Source of the DNA: Mycobacterium sp. PSTR-4-N
Lineage (GTDB): Bacteria > Actinomycetota > Actinomycetes > Mycobacteriales > Mycobacteriaceae
Direction: 5' to 3'
Assembly (NCBI RefSeq): GCF_022348085.1
Contig: NZ_JAKRFN010000030.1
Coordinates: 1-61,025, forward strand
Length of the DNA: 61,025 nucleotides
The position numbers and the translations under genes are program-made. Of this stretch, positions 27,102-35,402 are shown piece after piece. Every line of letters starts with the position of its first letter. Positions within the stretch are counted from its first letter, which is position 1. The notes below the pieces were generated by a model. That model ran no database searches. It had not been told where the DNA came from and worked only from the letters and a program-made list of their open reading frames with translations.

Positions 27102-28171
27102 GCCGGCGCCTCCTCCGATCGGGCCCCGGCGAACCGGTGGCGCAGGGCGAGTGACACGTAGACCAGACCGACGAGTACGGGAACCTCGATGAGGGGGCCG
27201 ACGACACCGGCCAGCGCCTGCCCCGAGGTCGCGCCGAACGTCGCGATGGCAACGGCGATCGCGAGCTCGAAGTTGTTGCCTGCCGCGGTGAAAGCGAGCG
27301 TCGTCGTGCGCTCGTAACCCAGGCCCAGCACGGCTCCGAGCAGATAGCCGCCGCCCCACATGATCGCGAAGTAGGCCAGAAGCGGGACGGCGATACGGGC
27401 GACGTCGAGGGGCCGGCTGGTGATCTGGTCGCCCTGCAACGCGAACAGGACGACGATGGTGAACAGGAGTCCGTACAGCGCCCAGGGTCCGATCCTCGGC
27501 AGGAAGGTCCGTTCGTACCAGTCTCGCCCTCTCGCCCGCTCCCCCAGTCGACGCGAGAGATACCCGGCCAGCAGTGGGATTCCGAGGAAGATGACGACGG
27601 ACTTCGCGATCTGCCAGGGGGAGGCGTCGATGCTCGTCTGCGGCAGTCCGAGCCAGCCCGGCAGGATCGACAGGTAGAACCACCCCAGTGCCGCGAACAT
27701 CAGGACCTGGAAGACGGAATTCACGGCGACCAGGACGGCGGCGGCTTCACGGTCGCCGCAAGCCAGGTCGTTCCAGATGATGACCATCGCGATGCACCGG
27801 GCGAGACCGACGATGATGAGACCGGTGCGGTACTCCGGCAGGTCGGGCAACAGAAGCCAGGCCAGCGCGAACATCAGTGCGGGTCCCAGAATCCAGTTCA
27901 GGGCAAGGGAACTGACGAGCATTCTGCGGTCGCCGGTCACGGTGTCGAGTCGGTCGTAGCGCACCTTGGCGAGTACCGGATACATCATGATGAGAAGACC
28001 CAGGGCGATCGGGAGCGAGATGCCGTCGACCGCAATGCCGTTGATGACACGGTCCAGACCGGGCACCGTGCGGCCGAGCAGGAGTCCGGCGGCCATGGCG
28101 ATACCGATCCACAGCGGCAGGAACCTGTCGAGGAACGTGAGCTTGTCGACGACGCCGGCGTCGGCTGTCAT
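27098..28171 (-). CDS. arsB: Arsenite efflux transporter ACR3
   Basis: A 357-residue membrane protein with about ten helices. ACR3 hallmarks are GLARCIAMVIIWNDLACGD with the conserved Cys of helix 4, and FTAAGNNFELAIAVAIATFG in helix 9. It exports arsenite using the proton gradient. The ATG at 28171 is preferred because it leaves 10 bases after arsI. A longer form from 28195 would overlap arsI by 14 bases. It sits between arsI and arsC and is probably expressed from the arsI promoter under ArsR control. Confidence 0.94.
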   Translation of the reverse strand: MTADAGVVDKLTFLDRFLPLWIGIAMAAGLLLGRTVPGLDRVINGIAVDGISLPIALGLLIMMYPVLAKVRYDRLDTVTGDRRMLVSSLALNWILGPALMFALAWLLLPDLPEYRTGLIIVGLARCIAMVIIWNDLACGDREAAAVLVAVNSVFQVLMFAALGWFYLSILPGWLGLPQTSIDASPWQIAKSVVIFLGIPLLAGYLSRRLGERARGRDWYERTFLPRIGPWALYGLLFTIVVLFALQGDQITSRPLDVARIAVPLLAYFAIMWGGGYLLGAVLGLGYERTTTLAFTAAGNNFELAIAVAIATFGATSGQALAGVVGPLIEVPVLVGLVYVSLALRHRFAGARSEEAPA

Positions 28172-28181
28172 GAGCGGGCCA

Positions 28182-28586
28182 TCAGCATCGGGCACCGAAG
28201 GTGTCCGAGTCGGCGAGCACGGTGTAGACCTCCCAGCGCTCTCCGGCGGGACCGCTCACCCAGACCTTGTCCTGCGTCGCGAAGCAGCACGTGGTGTTGA
28301 TCTCCTCCTCGGTGATTAAGCCTGCGCCGGCGAGGCGGGCGATCTCGCGGTGCACGGTTTCGCTCGAATCCACCTCGACACCAAGGTGATTGATGGTGCC
28401 GCCGTGGCCGGGGTTCTCGAGCAGCACCAGCTTGACCGGAGGGTCGGCGACCGCGAAGTTCGCGTAACCGGGTTTCACCTTGGCCGGGGTGGTGTTGAAG
28501 AGCGCGGAGTAGAACGCGATGGCCTCGTCGAGGTCGTCGACGTTGAGTGCGAGTTGGATGCGGGATGTCACCGGCATCTCTGACAT
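28182..28586 (-). CDS. arsI: ArsI/CadI-type vicinal-oxygen-chelate metalloenzyme (C-As lyase family)
   Basis: 134 residues in the glyoxalase/VOC fold. It has a vicinal Cys pair, Cys100-Cys101 in INTTCCFATQDKVWV, and probable iron ligands Gln11, His67 (NHLGVEV) and Glu119 (RWEVYT). ArsI enzymes cleave the carbon-arsenic bond of trivalent organoarsenicals; mycobacterial CadI is close kin. The ATG at 28586 is preferred over the GTG at 28589 because GGAGG then lies 5 bases upstream. It is the first gene of the leftward ars operon, divergent from arsR. Confidence 0.9.
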   Translation of the reverse strand: MSEMPVTSRIQLALNVDDLDEAIAFYSALFNTTPAKVKPGYANFAVADPPVKLVLLENPGHGGTINHLGVEVDSSETVHREIARLAGAGLITEEEINTTCCFATQDKVWVSGPAGERWEVYTVLADSDTFGARC

Positions 28587-28638
28587 CACTGCCTCCCTAC
28601 CTGTACGACGTATGTCGAAGTATTGACGACCGCCACGA

Positions 28639-28676
28639 TGCCACCTTTGTGATGAATGTCAAGATGGTGGCACTAT
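28639..28676. promoter_or_regulatory. arsR-arsI divergent promoter with candidate ArsR operator
   Basis: An inverted repeat TGCCACC (28639-28645) / GGTGGCA (28666-28672) spans the 97-base divergent spacer. On the minus strand a TTGACA (28662-28657) inside the repeat is a good -35 for arsI. On the plus strand CACTAT (28671-28676) sits 7 bases before the arsR GTG, consistent with a leaderless arsR message. ArsR bound at the repeat would cover both promoters. Confidence 0.5.
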
Positions 28677-28682
28677 GGGTGA

Positions 28683-29042
28683 GTGCCCAAGAGCTTGCCG
28701 ACCATCGACATGTCCGGGCCAGTGTGCTGTGCGCCGGTGGCCTCGGGTCCGATGAGCGATGCCGATGCGCTACAGGTGGCGCTGCGCCTGAAGGCTCTGG
28801 CAGATCCCGCCAGGGTGAAGATCATGTCGATGCTCTTCAGTTCAGCATCCGGTGAAGAGAACAGCGGCGCGTTGGCGGCGGCAATCGGGTTGACCGAGTC
28901 CACCGTCAGTCATCACCTCGCGCAGCTGCGCCGCGCCGGGTTCGTGGCCTCGGATCGTCGGGGCATGAACGTTTTTCATCGCGTCGCGCCCGATGCACTG
29001 GGCGCCCTGTGCACGGTGCTGGATCCGAACTGCTGCGGGTAG
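28683..29042 (+). CDS. arsR: ArsR-family arsenic-responsive repressor
   Basis: 119 residues from a GTG at 28683. It has a winged-helix core with LKALADPARVKIMSML and recognition helix LTESTVSHHLAQLRRAG. A Cys pair at 15-16 (GPVCCAPV) coincides with the As(III)-binding pair of corynebacterial ArsR, although the third Cys expected in the core is absent. Two more Cys close the protein (PNCCG, 117-118). Arsenite binding should release it from the operator shared with the divergent arsI-acr3-arsC operon. Confidence 0.92.
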   Translation: MPKSLPTIDMSGPVCCAPVASGPMSDADALQVALRLKALADPARVKIMSMLFSSASGEENSGALAAAIGLTESTVSHHLAQLRRAGFVASDRRGMNVFHRVAPDALGALCTVLDPNCCG

Positions 29043-29048
29043 CTCAGA

Positions 29049-29285
29049 TCACGCGGGCATACTGGTCGCTTGTGCTCCATGCTCAGAACTGAACGCGTCG
29101 TAGGCAGCTGCGACGGTATCGGCTTCGGCATCGGGGTGGTCGTAGGCGATGGCGTTGATCGCTGCGATGGTCGCGGGACCCAGACCGCAGTCGCGCGCCG
29201 CTGCACGTCCGTGGGTGAGAGCGCTGTTCAGCAGAATTTGGAAGTTGACGCGCAACTCGTCGGGTGTCGGCGAAGGGGACGGCAT
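29049..29285 (-). CDS. Small hypothetical protein
   Basis: 78 residues (MPSPSPTPDELRVNFQILL...), with even composition, helical character and codon use like the neighbours. No known domain was recognised. It lies convergent to arsR with a 6-base gap and 63 bases after the TDP2-like gene start-to-stop order on the same strand, so it could be co-transcribed with the latter. The Shine-Dalgarno is weak. Confidence 0.55.
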   Translation of the reverse strand: MPSPSPTPDELRVNFQILLNSALTHGRAAARDCGLGPATIAAINAIAYDHPDAEADTVAAAYDAFSSEHGAQATSMPA

Positions 29286-29348
29286 TTACGCCAGCGTAGA
29301 GGCCGGGGCGCGGCAAGGCGGCCGCTGATGAAGAAGTTTTCGCAGAGT

Positions 29349-30260
29349 TCACGGGTCGGCAACGACAGCTGATCCGTCGCCGCCGCCGGTGTGAACGATC
29401 CGACACAGCAGACCGAAGTGATCGGACGGGAACACTCGCGGCAACGCGCGGGAGATCGGCTCGGTACCGAGAAGGTCGATGCACGCCGGGGCCCACTGGT
29501 CCCCCGTGATCAGCACGCGGTCGAACCGCACGCCCCGGTGCTTGCGCTTGTTGTCGTACAGCATGAGGTTCACCGACGTGTTCTCGGTGAACCCTTCTTC
29601 GTTCGGATGCAGCGTCGCCCATGCGTCGGCACAGTCTGCGGGAAGGTCGACGTTCTCGGTGTCGCGCAGATTGAAATCGCCGCACAGTACGACGTTTTCG
29701 GTGGTTCCAGCGATACGGAACACCGCGTCCAGCTGGTGCGCACGGATCGTCGACGCGTTCTTGCCGCTTTGCAGATGCAGTGAGCAGACCGCCAGCTCCT
29801 GCCCGTTGACCGTGAGGTTCGCTCTCAGCAGGCCGCGACCGACACTGTGCGGCAGATGGGTGTACACAGCGTGCGATACCGGGAGCCGCGAGAGGATCAG
29901 CAACCCGTAGTTGCCGAAATCACGGCCGGTGGCCGCCACCGATTGGTAATTTTTCCGAATCCAGGGCCGGCCGAGGAACACATCGAGTGCCGCGGCAGTG
30001 ACCTCCTGCAGCGCGATGACGTCCGGGGTGTAGGTCTCGAGCAGGTCGACGATGGCCTGGTACCGCGCTGTCGCGTGGTAGTCGCTGAACCAGATGTTGA
30101 ACGTCGCGACACTCAGCTCGTCGCGCTCGACGGGAACCGCATCCGTGACCGCGACCCACCGATTCCTGTCGATGTCGAAGGCCGCCGTGTCGATGGTCCG
30201 CTGCGGGCGCAGCATCCATGTCAGCCGCCGTCGCTGCCGGGACAGGAAGGCGCGCACCAC
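29349..30260 (-). CDS. Endonuclease/exonuclease/phosphatase-family protein, TDP2-like
   Basis: 303 residues from a GTG at 30260, with a second GTG immediately after. The four EEP motifs read TFNIWFSD, ALQEVT, CGDFNLRDTEN and FPSDHFGLLCRI. The NLRD and PSDH(F/W)GLL forms are those of tyrosyl-DNA phosphodiesterase 2, which removes topoisomerase II peptides from DNA 5' ends. No signal peptide is evident, fitting a cytoplasmic DNA-repair role, though a basic N-terminus precedes the domain. The gene is divergent from the TopoM-like topoisomerase operon with 112 bases between. Other EEP activities (nuclease, lipid phosphatase) remain possible. Confidence 0.83.
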   Translation of the reverse strand: MVRAFLSRQRRRLTWMLRPQRTIDTAAFDIDRNRWVAVTDAVPVERDELSVATFNIWFSDYHATARYQAIVDLLETYTPDVIALQEVTAAALDVFLGRPWIRKNYQSVAATGRDFGNYGLLILSRLPVSHAVYTHLPHSVGRGLLRANLTVNGQELAVCSLHLQSGKNASTIRAHQLDAVFRIAGTTENVVLCGDFNLRDTENVDLPADCADAWATLHPNEEGFTENTSVNLMLYDNKRKHRGVRFDRVLITGDQWAPACIDLLGTEPISRALPRVFPSDHFGLLCRIVHTGGGDGSAVVADP

Positions 30261-30372
30261 GCCATGGTGTCATCACCGCCACAACCTGGGTTGCGGAGCT
30301 GTAGATGCACGAGGAAGTCGGATCCTCCGTCTACCATTCCACCGGCGCCCCACCCCACGGAGAGGACGAGAC

Positions 30373-32406
30373 GTGAGTTACACCGCCGCTGACATCACCG
30401 AGCTCGACGATGTCCAGCACACCCGCCTGCGGCCGGCGGTCAACCTCGGTCTGGACATCCTGAACACCGCGCTGCGTGAGCTGATCGACAACGCAGTGGA
30501 AGAGGTCGCCGATCCCAGCCACGGCGGGTCGACCGTCACGATCACCCTGCATGGCGACGGGTCGGTCAGTGTCGCCGATGACGGCCGGGGACTGCCGGTC
30601 GACACCGACCCGGCAACCGGCAAGAACGGCATCGTCAAGACGCTGGGCACCGCCCGCGCAGGCGGGAAGTTCTCCGCGCATGCCGACGCCACCAGCACCG
30701 GCGCCGGCCTCAACGGGATCGGTGCTGCCGCTGCGGTGTTCATTTCCGCCCGTACGGACGTCACGGTCCGCCGGGGCGGCAAGACCTACCTGCAGAGCTT
30801 CGGCGGCGGCTATCCCGGCGCGTTCGACGGCGAGGATTTCGACCCCGCCGCCCCGTTCACCCGTGCCGACGCGCAGCCGCTGCGCGGCGTGAGCAACCGC
30901 AAGCCCAAGGCTCAGGGCACCACGGTGCGCATCCTGTTCGACCCGGCCGTCGTGCCGGATTCCACGCTCGACATCGGCGAGGTTCTTCTGCGGGCGCACG
31001 CGGCCGCGCGCATGTCCCCCGGTGTGCACCTGAGCGTCGTCGACGAGGGTTGGCCGGGTGACGAGGTGCCGCCGGTGCTGCTCGAACCCTTCACTGGTCC
31101 CTGGGGCACCGACACGCTCCTCGATCTCATGTGCACGGCGGCCGGCTCCCCCGCGCCGGCGGTGCGGGCCGTCGTCGAAGGCCGCGGGGAGTACACCACC
31201 GGCCGCGGCCCCACACCGTTTCGCTGGTCGTTGACGGCGGGGCCCGCGGAACCGGCGACGGTGGCGGCGTTCTGCAACACCGTGCGCACGCCCGGCGGCG
31301 GGTCGCATCTGACCGCGGCGATGAAGGGGCTGTCCGAGGCGCTGGCCGACCGGGCGTCCCGGATCCGCGACCTGGGCCTGGCCAAGGGCGAAGAAGGACC
31401 GGAGGCGCAGGATTTCGCGGCCGTCACCGCCCTTGCCGTGGATACCCGCGCTCCCGACGTGTCGTGGGACTCGCAGGCCAAGACGGCGGTGTCGTCGCGG
31501 TCGTTGAATCTGGCGATGGCACCGGATGTCGCGCGCAGCGTCACCATCTGGGCGGCCAACCCGGCCAACGGTGAGACCGTTTCGCTGTGGACGAAGCTGG
31601 CCCTCGAATTCGCCCGGGCGCGACGCAGCGCCGAGGGCGCCAAGGCCCGTTCGCGCGCAGCGTCGAAAGCCAAAGGGCTGGGCACCAATCTGTCGCTGCC
31701 GCCGAAGCTGCTCCCCAGCAGGGAGACCGGGCGCGGCTCGGGAGCCGAGCTGTTCCTCTGCGAGGGCGATTCGGCACTGGGCACCATCAAAGCCGCGCGC
31801 GACGCGACCTTCCAGGCGGCCTTCCCACTGAAGGGCAAGCCACCCAATGTCTACGGCTTCGCGCTGAGCAAGGCCCGCGCCAAAGACGAATTCGATTCGA
31901 TCGAACGGATTCTCGGCTGCGGCGTGCGCGACAACTGTGATCCCGAGCAGTGCCGCTACGACCGGATCCTGTTCGCCTCCGACGCTGATCCCGACGGCGG
32001 CAACATCAACTCGAGCCTGATCTCGATGTTCCTCGACTTCTACCGCCCACTCGTCGAAGCCGGCATGGTCTATGTGACGTTGCCGCCGCTGTTCGTGGTG
32101 AAGAACGGTGACGAGCGGATCTACTGTCAGGACGAGTCCGAACGAGACGCCGCGGTGGCGCAACTGAAGGCCACGTCCAAGAAGCGGGTGGAAGTGCAAC
32201 GTAACAAGGGTCTCGGCGAGATGGATGCCGACGACTTCTGGAACACCGTGCTGGATCCGCAGCGCCGCACGGTCATTCGCGTCCATCCCGACCACGACGA
32301 GGCGAAGCTGCACCACACGTTGTTCGGCGGGCCGCCCGAGGGGCGTCGCACATGGATGGCCGAGATCGCCGCCCGCGTCGACACCTCTGCGCTCGACCTC
32401 GACTAG
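30373..32406 (+). CDS. Second type II topoisomerase, B subunit (TopoM/GyrB-like)
   Basis: 677 residues from a GTG at 30373. The GHKL ATPase has catalytic Glu36 in ALRELIDNAVEE and DDGRGLP at 69-75. The ATP-lid region is followed by a transducer with DSQAKTAV at the QTK position. The TOPRIM domain has CEGDSALG and the metal site FASDADPDGGN, then KGLGEMD. It differs clearly from housekeeping GyrB, e.g. Glu-Glu for Asp-Glu after the ATPase Asn. Together with the next gene it resembles TopoM of M. smegmatis, an extra topoisomerase reported to introduce positive supercoils. The A gene follows after 9 bases. Confidence 0.93.
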   Translation: MSYTAADITELDDVQHTRLRPAVNLGLDILNTALRELIDNAVEEVADPSHGGSTVTITLHGDGSVSVADDGRGLPVDTDPATGKNGIVKTLGTARAGGKFSAHADATSTGAGLNGIGAAAAVFISARTDVTVRRGGKTYLQSFGGGYPGAFDGEDFDPAAPFTRADAQPLRGVSNRKPKAQGTTVRILFDPAVVPDSTLDIGEVLLRAHAAARMSPGVHLSVVDEGWPGDEVPPVLLEPFTGPWGTDTLLDLMCTAAGSPAPAVRAVVEGRGEYTTGRGPTPFRWSLTAGPAEPATVAAFCNTVRTPGGGSHLTAAMKGLSEALADRASRIRDLGLAKGEEGPEAQDFAAVTALAVDTRAPDVSWDSQAKTAVSSRSLNLAMAPDVARSVTIWAANPANGETVSLWTKLALEFARARRSAEGAKARSRAASKAKGLGTNLSLPPKLLPSRETGRGSGAELFLCEGDSALGTIKAARDATFQAAFPLKGKPPNVYGFALSKARAKDEFDSIERILGCGVRDNCDPEQCRYDRILFASDADPDGGNINSSLISMFLDFYRPLVEAGMVYVTLPPLFVVKNGDERIYCQDESERDAAVAQLKATSKKRVEVQRNKGLGEMDADDFWNTVLDPQRRTVIRVHPDHDEAKLHHTLFGGPPEGRRTWMAEIAARVDTSALDLD

Positions 32407-32415
32407 GAGTTTGAC

Positions 32416-34554
32416 GTGTCTGCCACCCTGGACATCCCGGAACAGAACCCGGACCTGGTGCTCGACCAGAGCGCCGACGACTACTGGAACCACTATCAGC
32501 TGACCTTCGCGCTCTACAGCGTCAGCGACCGTGCCATCCCGTCGGCGTTCGACGGCCTCAAACCCGGCCAGCGGCGTCTGCTGTACCAGATGCACGACTC
32601 GCGGCTGCTGCCCGGCAACAAGCCGCAGAAGTCGTCGAAGGTGTGCTCGGCGGTCACCGGCAATCTGCACCCGCACGGGGGCGCGTCGATGTACGGGGCG
32701 GCGGCACTGATGGCCGCGGAGTTCCAGCGCGTGAAGGTCATCGACGGGCAGGGTGCGTTCCCCCGCATCCAAGGCGACATCCCCGCCGCCGACCGCTACA
32801 CCGAGATGCGGCTGTCGGCGCCGGGTGCAGCGCTGACCGCCGAACTCGACGACCACGCCGTGCCGATGGTGCCCACGTTCGACGGCGAATGGACCGAGCC
32901 CACGATGCTGCCGGCGCAGTGGCCGGTGCTGCTGTGCAACGGCGCCGTCGGTATCGCCGAGGGGTGGGCCACGAAGGTGCCCGCGCACAATCCCCGCGAG
33001 GTGATGGCCGCCTGTCGCGCGCTGCTCAAGACCCCGAACATGACCGATGACAGGTTGTGCAAGCTCATTCCCGGGCCGGACTGGGGATGCGGCGCCACCG
33101 TCGTCGGCACGGCCGGGTTGCGGGAGTACATCACCACCGGCCGGGGTGCGTTCACCGTGCGCGGCACGATCCACATCGACGGCAAGAACTGCGTCATCAC
33201 CGAGCTACCCCCGGGTGTCGCGAGCAACACTGTGCAAGAACGGATTCGCGCGCTGGTGGAGTCCGGGGAGATGTCCGGTGTGGCCGACATGTCGGATCTC
33301 ACCGACCGTCGCAACGGTCTGCGCATCGTCGTCACCGCCAAACGCGGCCACAGCGCCGAGGACATCCGCACGCAGCTGCTGGCGCTGACCCCGCTGGAAT
33401 CGACGTTCGCCGCCAGCCTGGTGGCCCTCGACGAGAACCGCGTGCCCCGCTGGTGGTCGGTCCGTCAACTGATCGCGGCGTTCCTGAGCCTGCGGGACTC
33501 GGTCGTGTTGCACCGCAGCGAGTACCGACTGGAGAAGGTCACCGCGCGCCGGCACCTGGTGGCAGGTCTGATGACCATCCACCTGGACATCGATGCGGCG
33601 GTCGCGGTCATCCGGGGTTCCGACACCGTCGACGAGGCCCGGCAGGGGTTGCAGGAGCGGTTCGGAATCGACGCCGTGCAGGCCGATTATGTTCTGGCAC
33701 TGCAGCTTCGCCGGCTCACCAAGCTCGACGTCATCGAGTTGCGGGCCGAGGCGGAGAAGCTGGACGCTGAATTCGCGGCACTGACCGAGTTGGTGACCGA
33801 CCCGGATGCACGCCGCAGGGTGATCGATCAGGAACTCGTCGAGACGGCGAAGCTGTTCAAGGGGCCGGAGTTCGACCGCCGCACGGTGCTGGACACCGAG
33901 GCCACCCCTGTGACGGCGAGCGGTGACGAGGACGGACCGCGCGAACGCAAGGTCAACACCGCGTGGCGCCTCGACGATCGCGGGGTGTTCTCCGACAGCC
34001 ACGGCGAGCTGTTGACGTCCGGTCTCGGCTGGGCGGTCTGGACCGATGGGCGCGTGAAGTTCACCAACGGCAACGGTTTGCCGTTCAAGATCCGAGACAT
34101 CCCCGTGGCGCCCGACATCACCGGGTTGGTGCGCTCGGGAGTGCTCCCGGAGGGGCATCACCTGGCTCTGGTGACGCGGCGGGGCAAGATCCTGCGCATC
34201 GACCCGGCGGCGGTCAACCCGCAGGGTGCGGCAGGCAACGGCGTGGCCGGGGTGAAGCTGTCCGGTGACGGCGACGAGGTGGTCGCCGCGCTGCCGGTGT
34301 CGTGCGCCAACGGTGAGGCGATCCTGTCGCTGGCCGAAAAGAGTTGGAAAGTCACCGAAGTCGCCGACATCCCCGTCAAGGGGCGGGGCGGCGCCGGTGT
34401 CGGCTTCCACCCGTTCACCAAGGGCGAGGACGCACTGCTGGCCGCGTCGATCTCGGCGACCGGTTATGTCCGCGGAACGAGAGCCGTGCGCGCCGAGAGC
34501 CGAGCGAAGGCGTCGATCAAGGGGGCGGGAAGCGACGTCGTACCGGCGGGCTGA
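32416..34554 (+). CDS. Second type II topoisomerase, A subunit (TopoM/GyrA-like)
   Basis: 712 residues from a GTG at 32416. The breakage-reunion domain has the catalytic Tyr128 in AADRYTEMRL, preceded by HPHGGASMYGAA in the quinolone region, where residues 89 and 94 are both Gly. The tower and coiled-coil region reaches about residue 490. The C-terminal part is a shortened pinwheel-like domain (GNGVAGVKLSGDGDEVVAAL) without a GyrA-box QRRGGKG. Loss of the GyrA-box argues against negative supercoiling. It is coupled to the B subunit in one operon and ends 0 bases from the convergent PPOX gene. Confidence 0.93.
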   Translation: MSATLDIPEQNPDLVLDQSADDYWNHYQLTFALYSVSDRAIPSAFDGLKPGQRRLLYQMHDSRLLPGNKPQKSSKVCSAVTGNLHPHGGASMYGAAALMAAEFQRVKVIDGQGAFPRIQGDIPAADRYTEMRLSAPGAALTAELDDHAVPMVPTFDGEWTEPTMLPAQWPVLLCNGAVGIAEGWATKVPAHNPREVMAACRALLKTPNMTDDRLCKLIPGPDWGCGATVVGTAGLREYITTGRGAFTVRGTIHIDGKNCVITELPPGVASNTVQERIRALVESGEMSGVADMSDLTDRRNGLRIVVTAKRGHSAEDIRTQLLALTPLESTFAASLVALDENRVPRWWSVRQLIAAFLSLRDSVVLHRSEYRLEKVTARRHLVAGLMTIHLDIDAAVAVIRGSDTVDEARQGLQERFGIDAVQADYVLALQLRRLTKLDVIELRAEAEKLDAEFAALTELVTDPDARRRVIDQELVETAKLFKGPEFDRRTVLDTEATPVTASGDEDGPRERKVNTAWRLDDRGVFSDSHGELLTSGLGWAVWTDGRVKFTNGNGLPFKIRDIPVAPDITGLVRSGVLPEGHHLALVTRRGKILRIDPAAVNPQGAAGNGVAGVKLSGDGDEVVAALPVSCANGEAILSLAEKSWKVTEVADIPVKGRGGAGVGFHPFTKGEDALLAASISATGYVRGTRAVRAESRAKASIKGAGSDVVPAG

Positions 34555-34977
34555 TCAGTCGCCGTAGTGCCAGGACCGGGTGCGCACCGGGGTGACGTAG
34601 ATGTAGGCGGAGCCCGGCCTCGGCTCGGTGGGCAGCTCATCCTCCGGCACGCCGCGCCTGCGCGCGCCGTGGCGGGCGAGCTCGACGGCTTCCTCGCTGT
34701 CGCGGACGACGCGGGCGTTGCCCTGGAACATGACGCCGCGGATGTCGGACATGGTGGAGCCGTCCTCGAGCATCACGCTCACCTTCGGATTCGCTTCGAT
34801 GTTCGCGATCTTGTGCGTGCGGTCGCGCACGCCCATGACGATGTCGTCGCCGATCCGGAAGTAGCCCAGCGGCACGCTGTGGGGAAACCCGTCGTCGTCG
34901 ATGGTCGTGAGGGTCGCCCAGCCCGGCCGGCTGTCGACAAGGGCCTTGATCTCGTCATCGGTGAGTGCGCGGGGCAT
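34555..34977 (-). CDS. PPOX-class flavin/F420-dependent oxidoreductase
   Basis: 140 residues with the split beta-barrel of pyridoxamine-phosphate-oxidase-like proteins: WATLTTIDDDGFPHSVPLGY, then DRTHKIANIEANPKVSVML and a C-terminal TPVRTRSWHYGD. Mycobacterial members usually bind F420 or FMN and reduce small substrates. The substrate is unknown. It abuts the topoisomerase A stop convergently and is divergent from the CmtR-like gene. Confidence 0.88.
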   Translation of the reverse strand: MPRALTDDEIKALVDSRPGWATLTTIDDDGFPHSVPLGYFRIGDDIVMGVRDRTHKIANIEANPKVSVMLEDGSTMSDIRGVMFQGNARVVRDSEEAVELARHGARRRGVPEDELPTEPRPGSAYIYVTPVRTRSWHYGD

Positions 34978-35030
34978 GACACGAGGTTACTGGTGGGCGA
35001 CGGCAACGATTCCTCCCTGAGTACAGCTTT

Positions 35031-35057
35031 TTGTGAATACACAATTCTATGTACTAT
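35031..35057 (+). promoter_or_regulatory. Promoter and palindromic operator of the CmtR-like/CDF operon
   Basis: A perfect palindrome TTGTG-AATA-CACAA (35031-35044) lies in the -35 region. A -10 TACTAT (35052-35057) ends 7 bases before the ATG at 35064, so the transcript is probably leaderless. The palindrome size and position fit binding by the metal-sensing repressor encoded immediately downstream. Confidence 0.6.
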
Positions 35058-35063
35058 CGAGCG

Positions 35064-35402
35064 ATGCCGACCGTCGTCCACACCGATGCGCTGGCCCGCT
35101 TCGGGCACGCGCTGTCCGATGTGACGCGCACGCGCATCCTGCTGAGCCTCGCCGCCGGTCCGGCCTATCCGGCCGACCTGGCCGAGCGACTCGGGGTGTC
35201 CCGCCAGATGCTGTCCAATCACCTGGGATGTCTGCGCGGGTGTGGCCTCGTGGTCGCTGTGCCGGAGGGCCGTCGCACGCGATATGAGTTGGCCGACGAG
35301 CGCATTGCTCACGCTCTGGACGATCTGATGGGGCTGGTGCTGGCCGTGGATCCCGACTGTCGCTGCGTCGCATCCGACGGCGCGGTCTGCGGGTGCACCT
35401 GA
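35064..35402 (+). CDS. CmtR-like metal-sensing ArsR-family repressor
   Basis: 112 residues from the ATG at 35064. The ATG at 35049 would place the -10 inside the gene. It has a winged helix with GVSRQMLSNHLGCLRGCGLVV. Cys56 and Cys60 in this helix and Cys99 in DPDCRC match the Cd/Pb ligands of mycobacterial CmtR (57, 61, 102). Three further Cys (101, 109, 111) extend the tail. It should repress its own operon until metal binds. The stop overlaps the CDF start by one base (TGATG), linking sensor and exporter. Confidence 0.88.
   Translation: MPTVVHTDALARFGHALSDVTRTRILLSLAAGPAYPADLAERLGVSRQMLSNHLGCLRGCGLVVAVPEGRRTRYELADERIAHALDDLMGLVLAVDPDCRCVASDGAVCGCT

Noticed and set aside
30331..33174. 947-codon minus-strand frame opposite the topoisomerase operon
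   Set aside because: It is antisense to two intact topoisomerase genes, rich in Arg/Gly/His with no recognisable fold.
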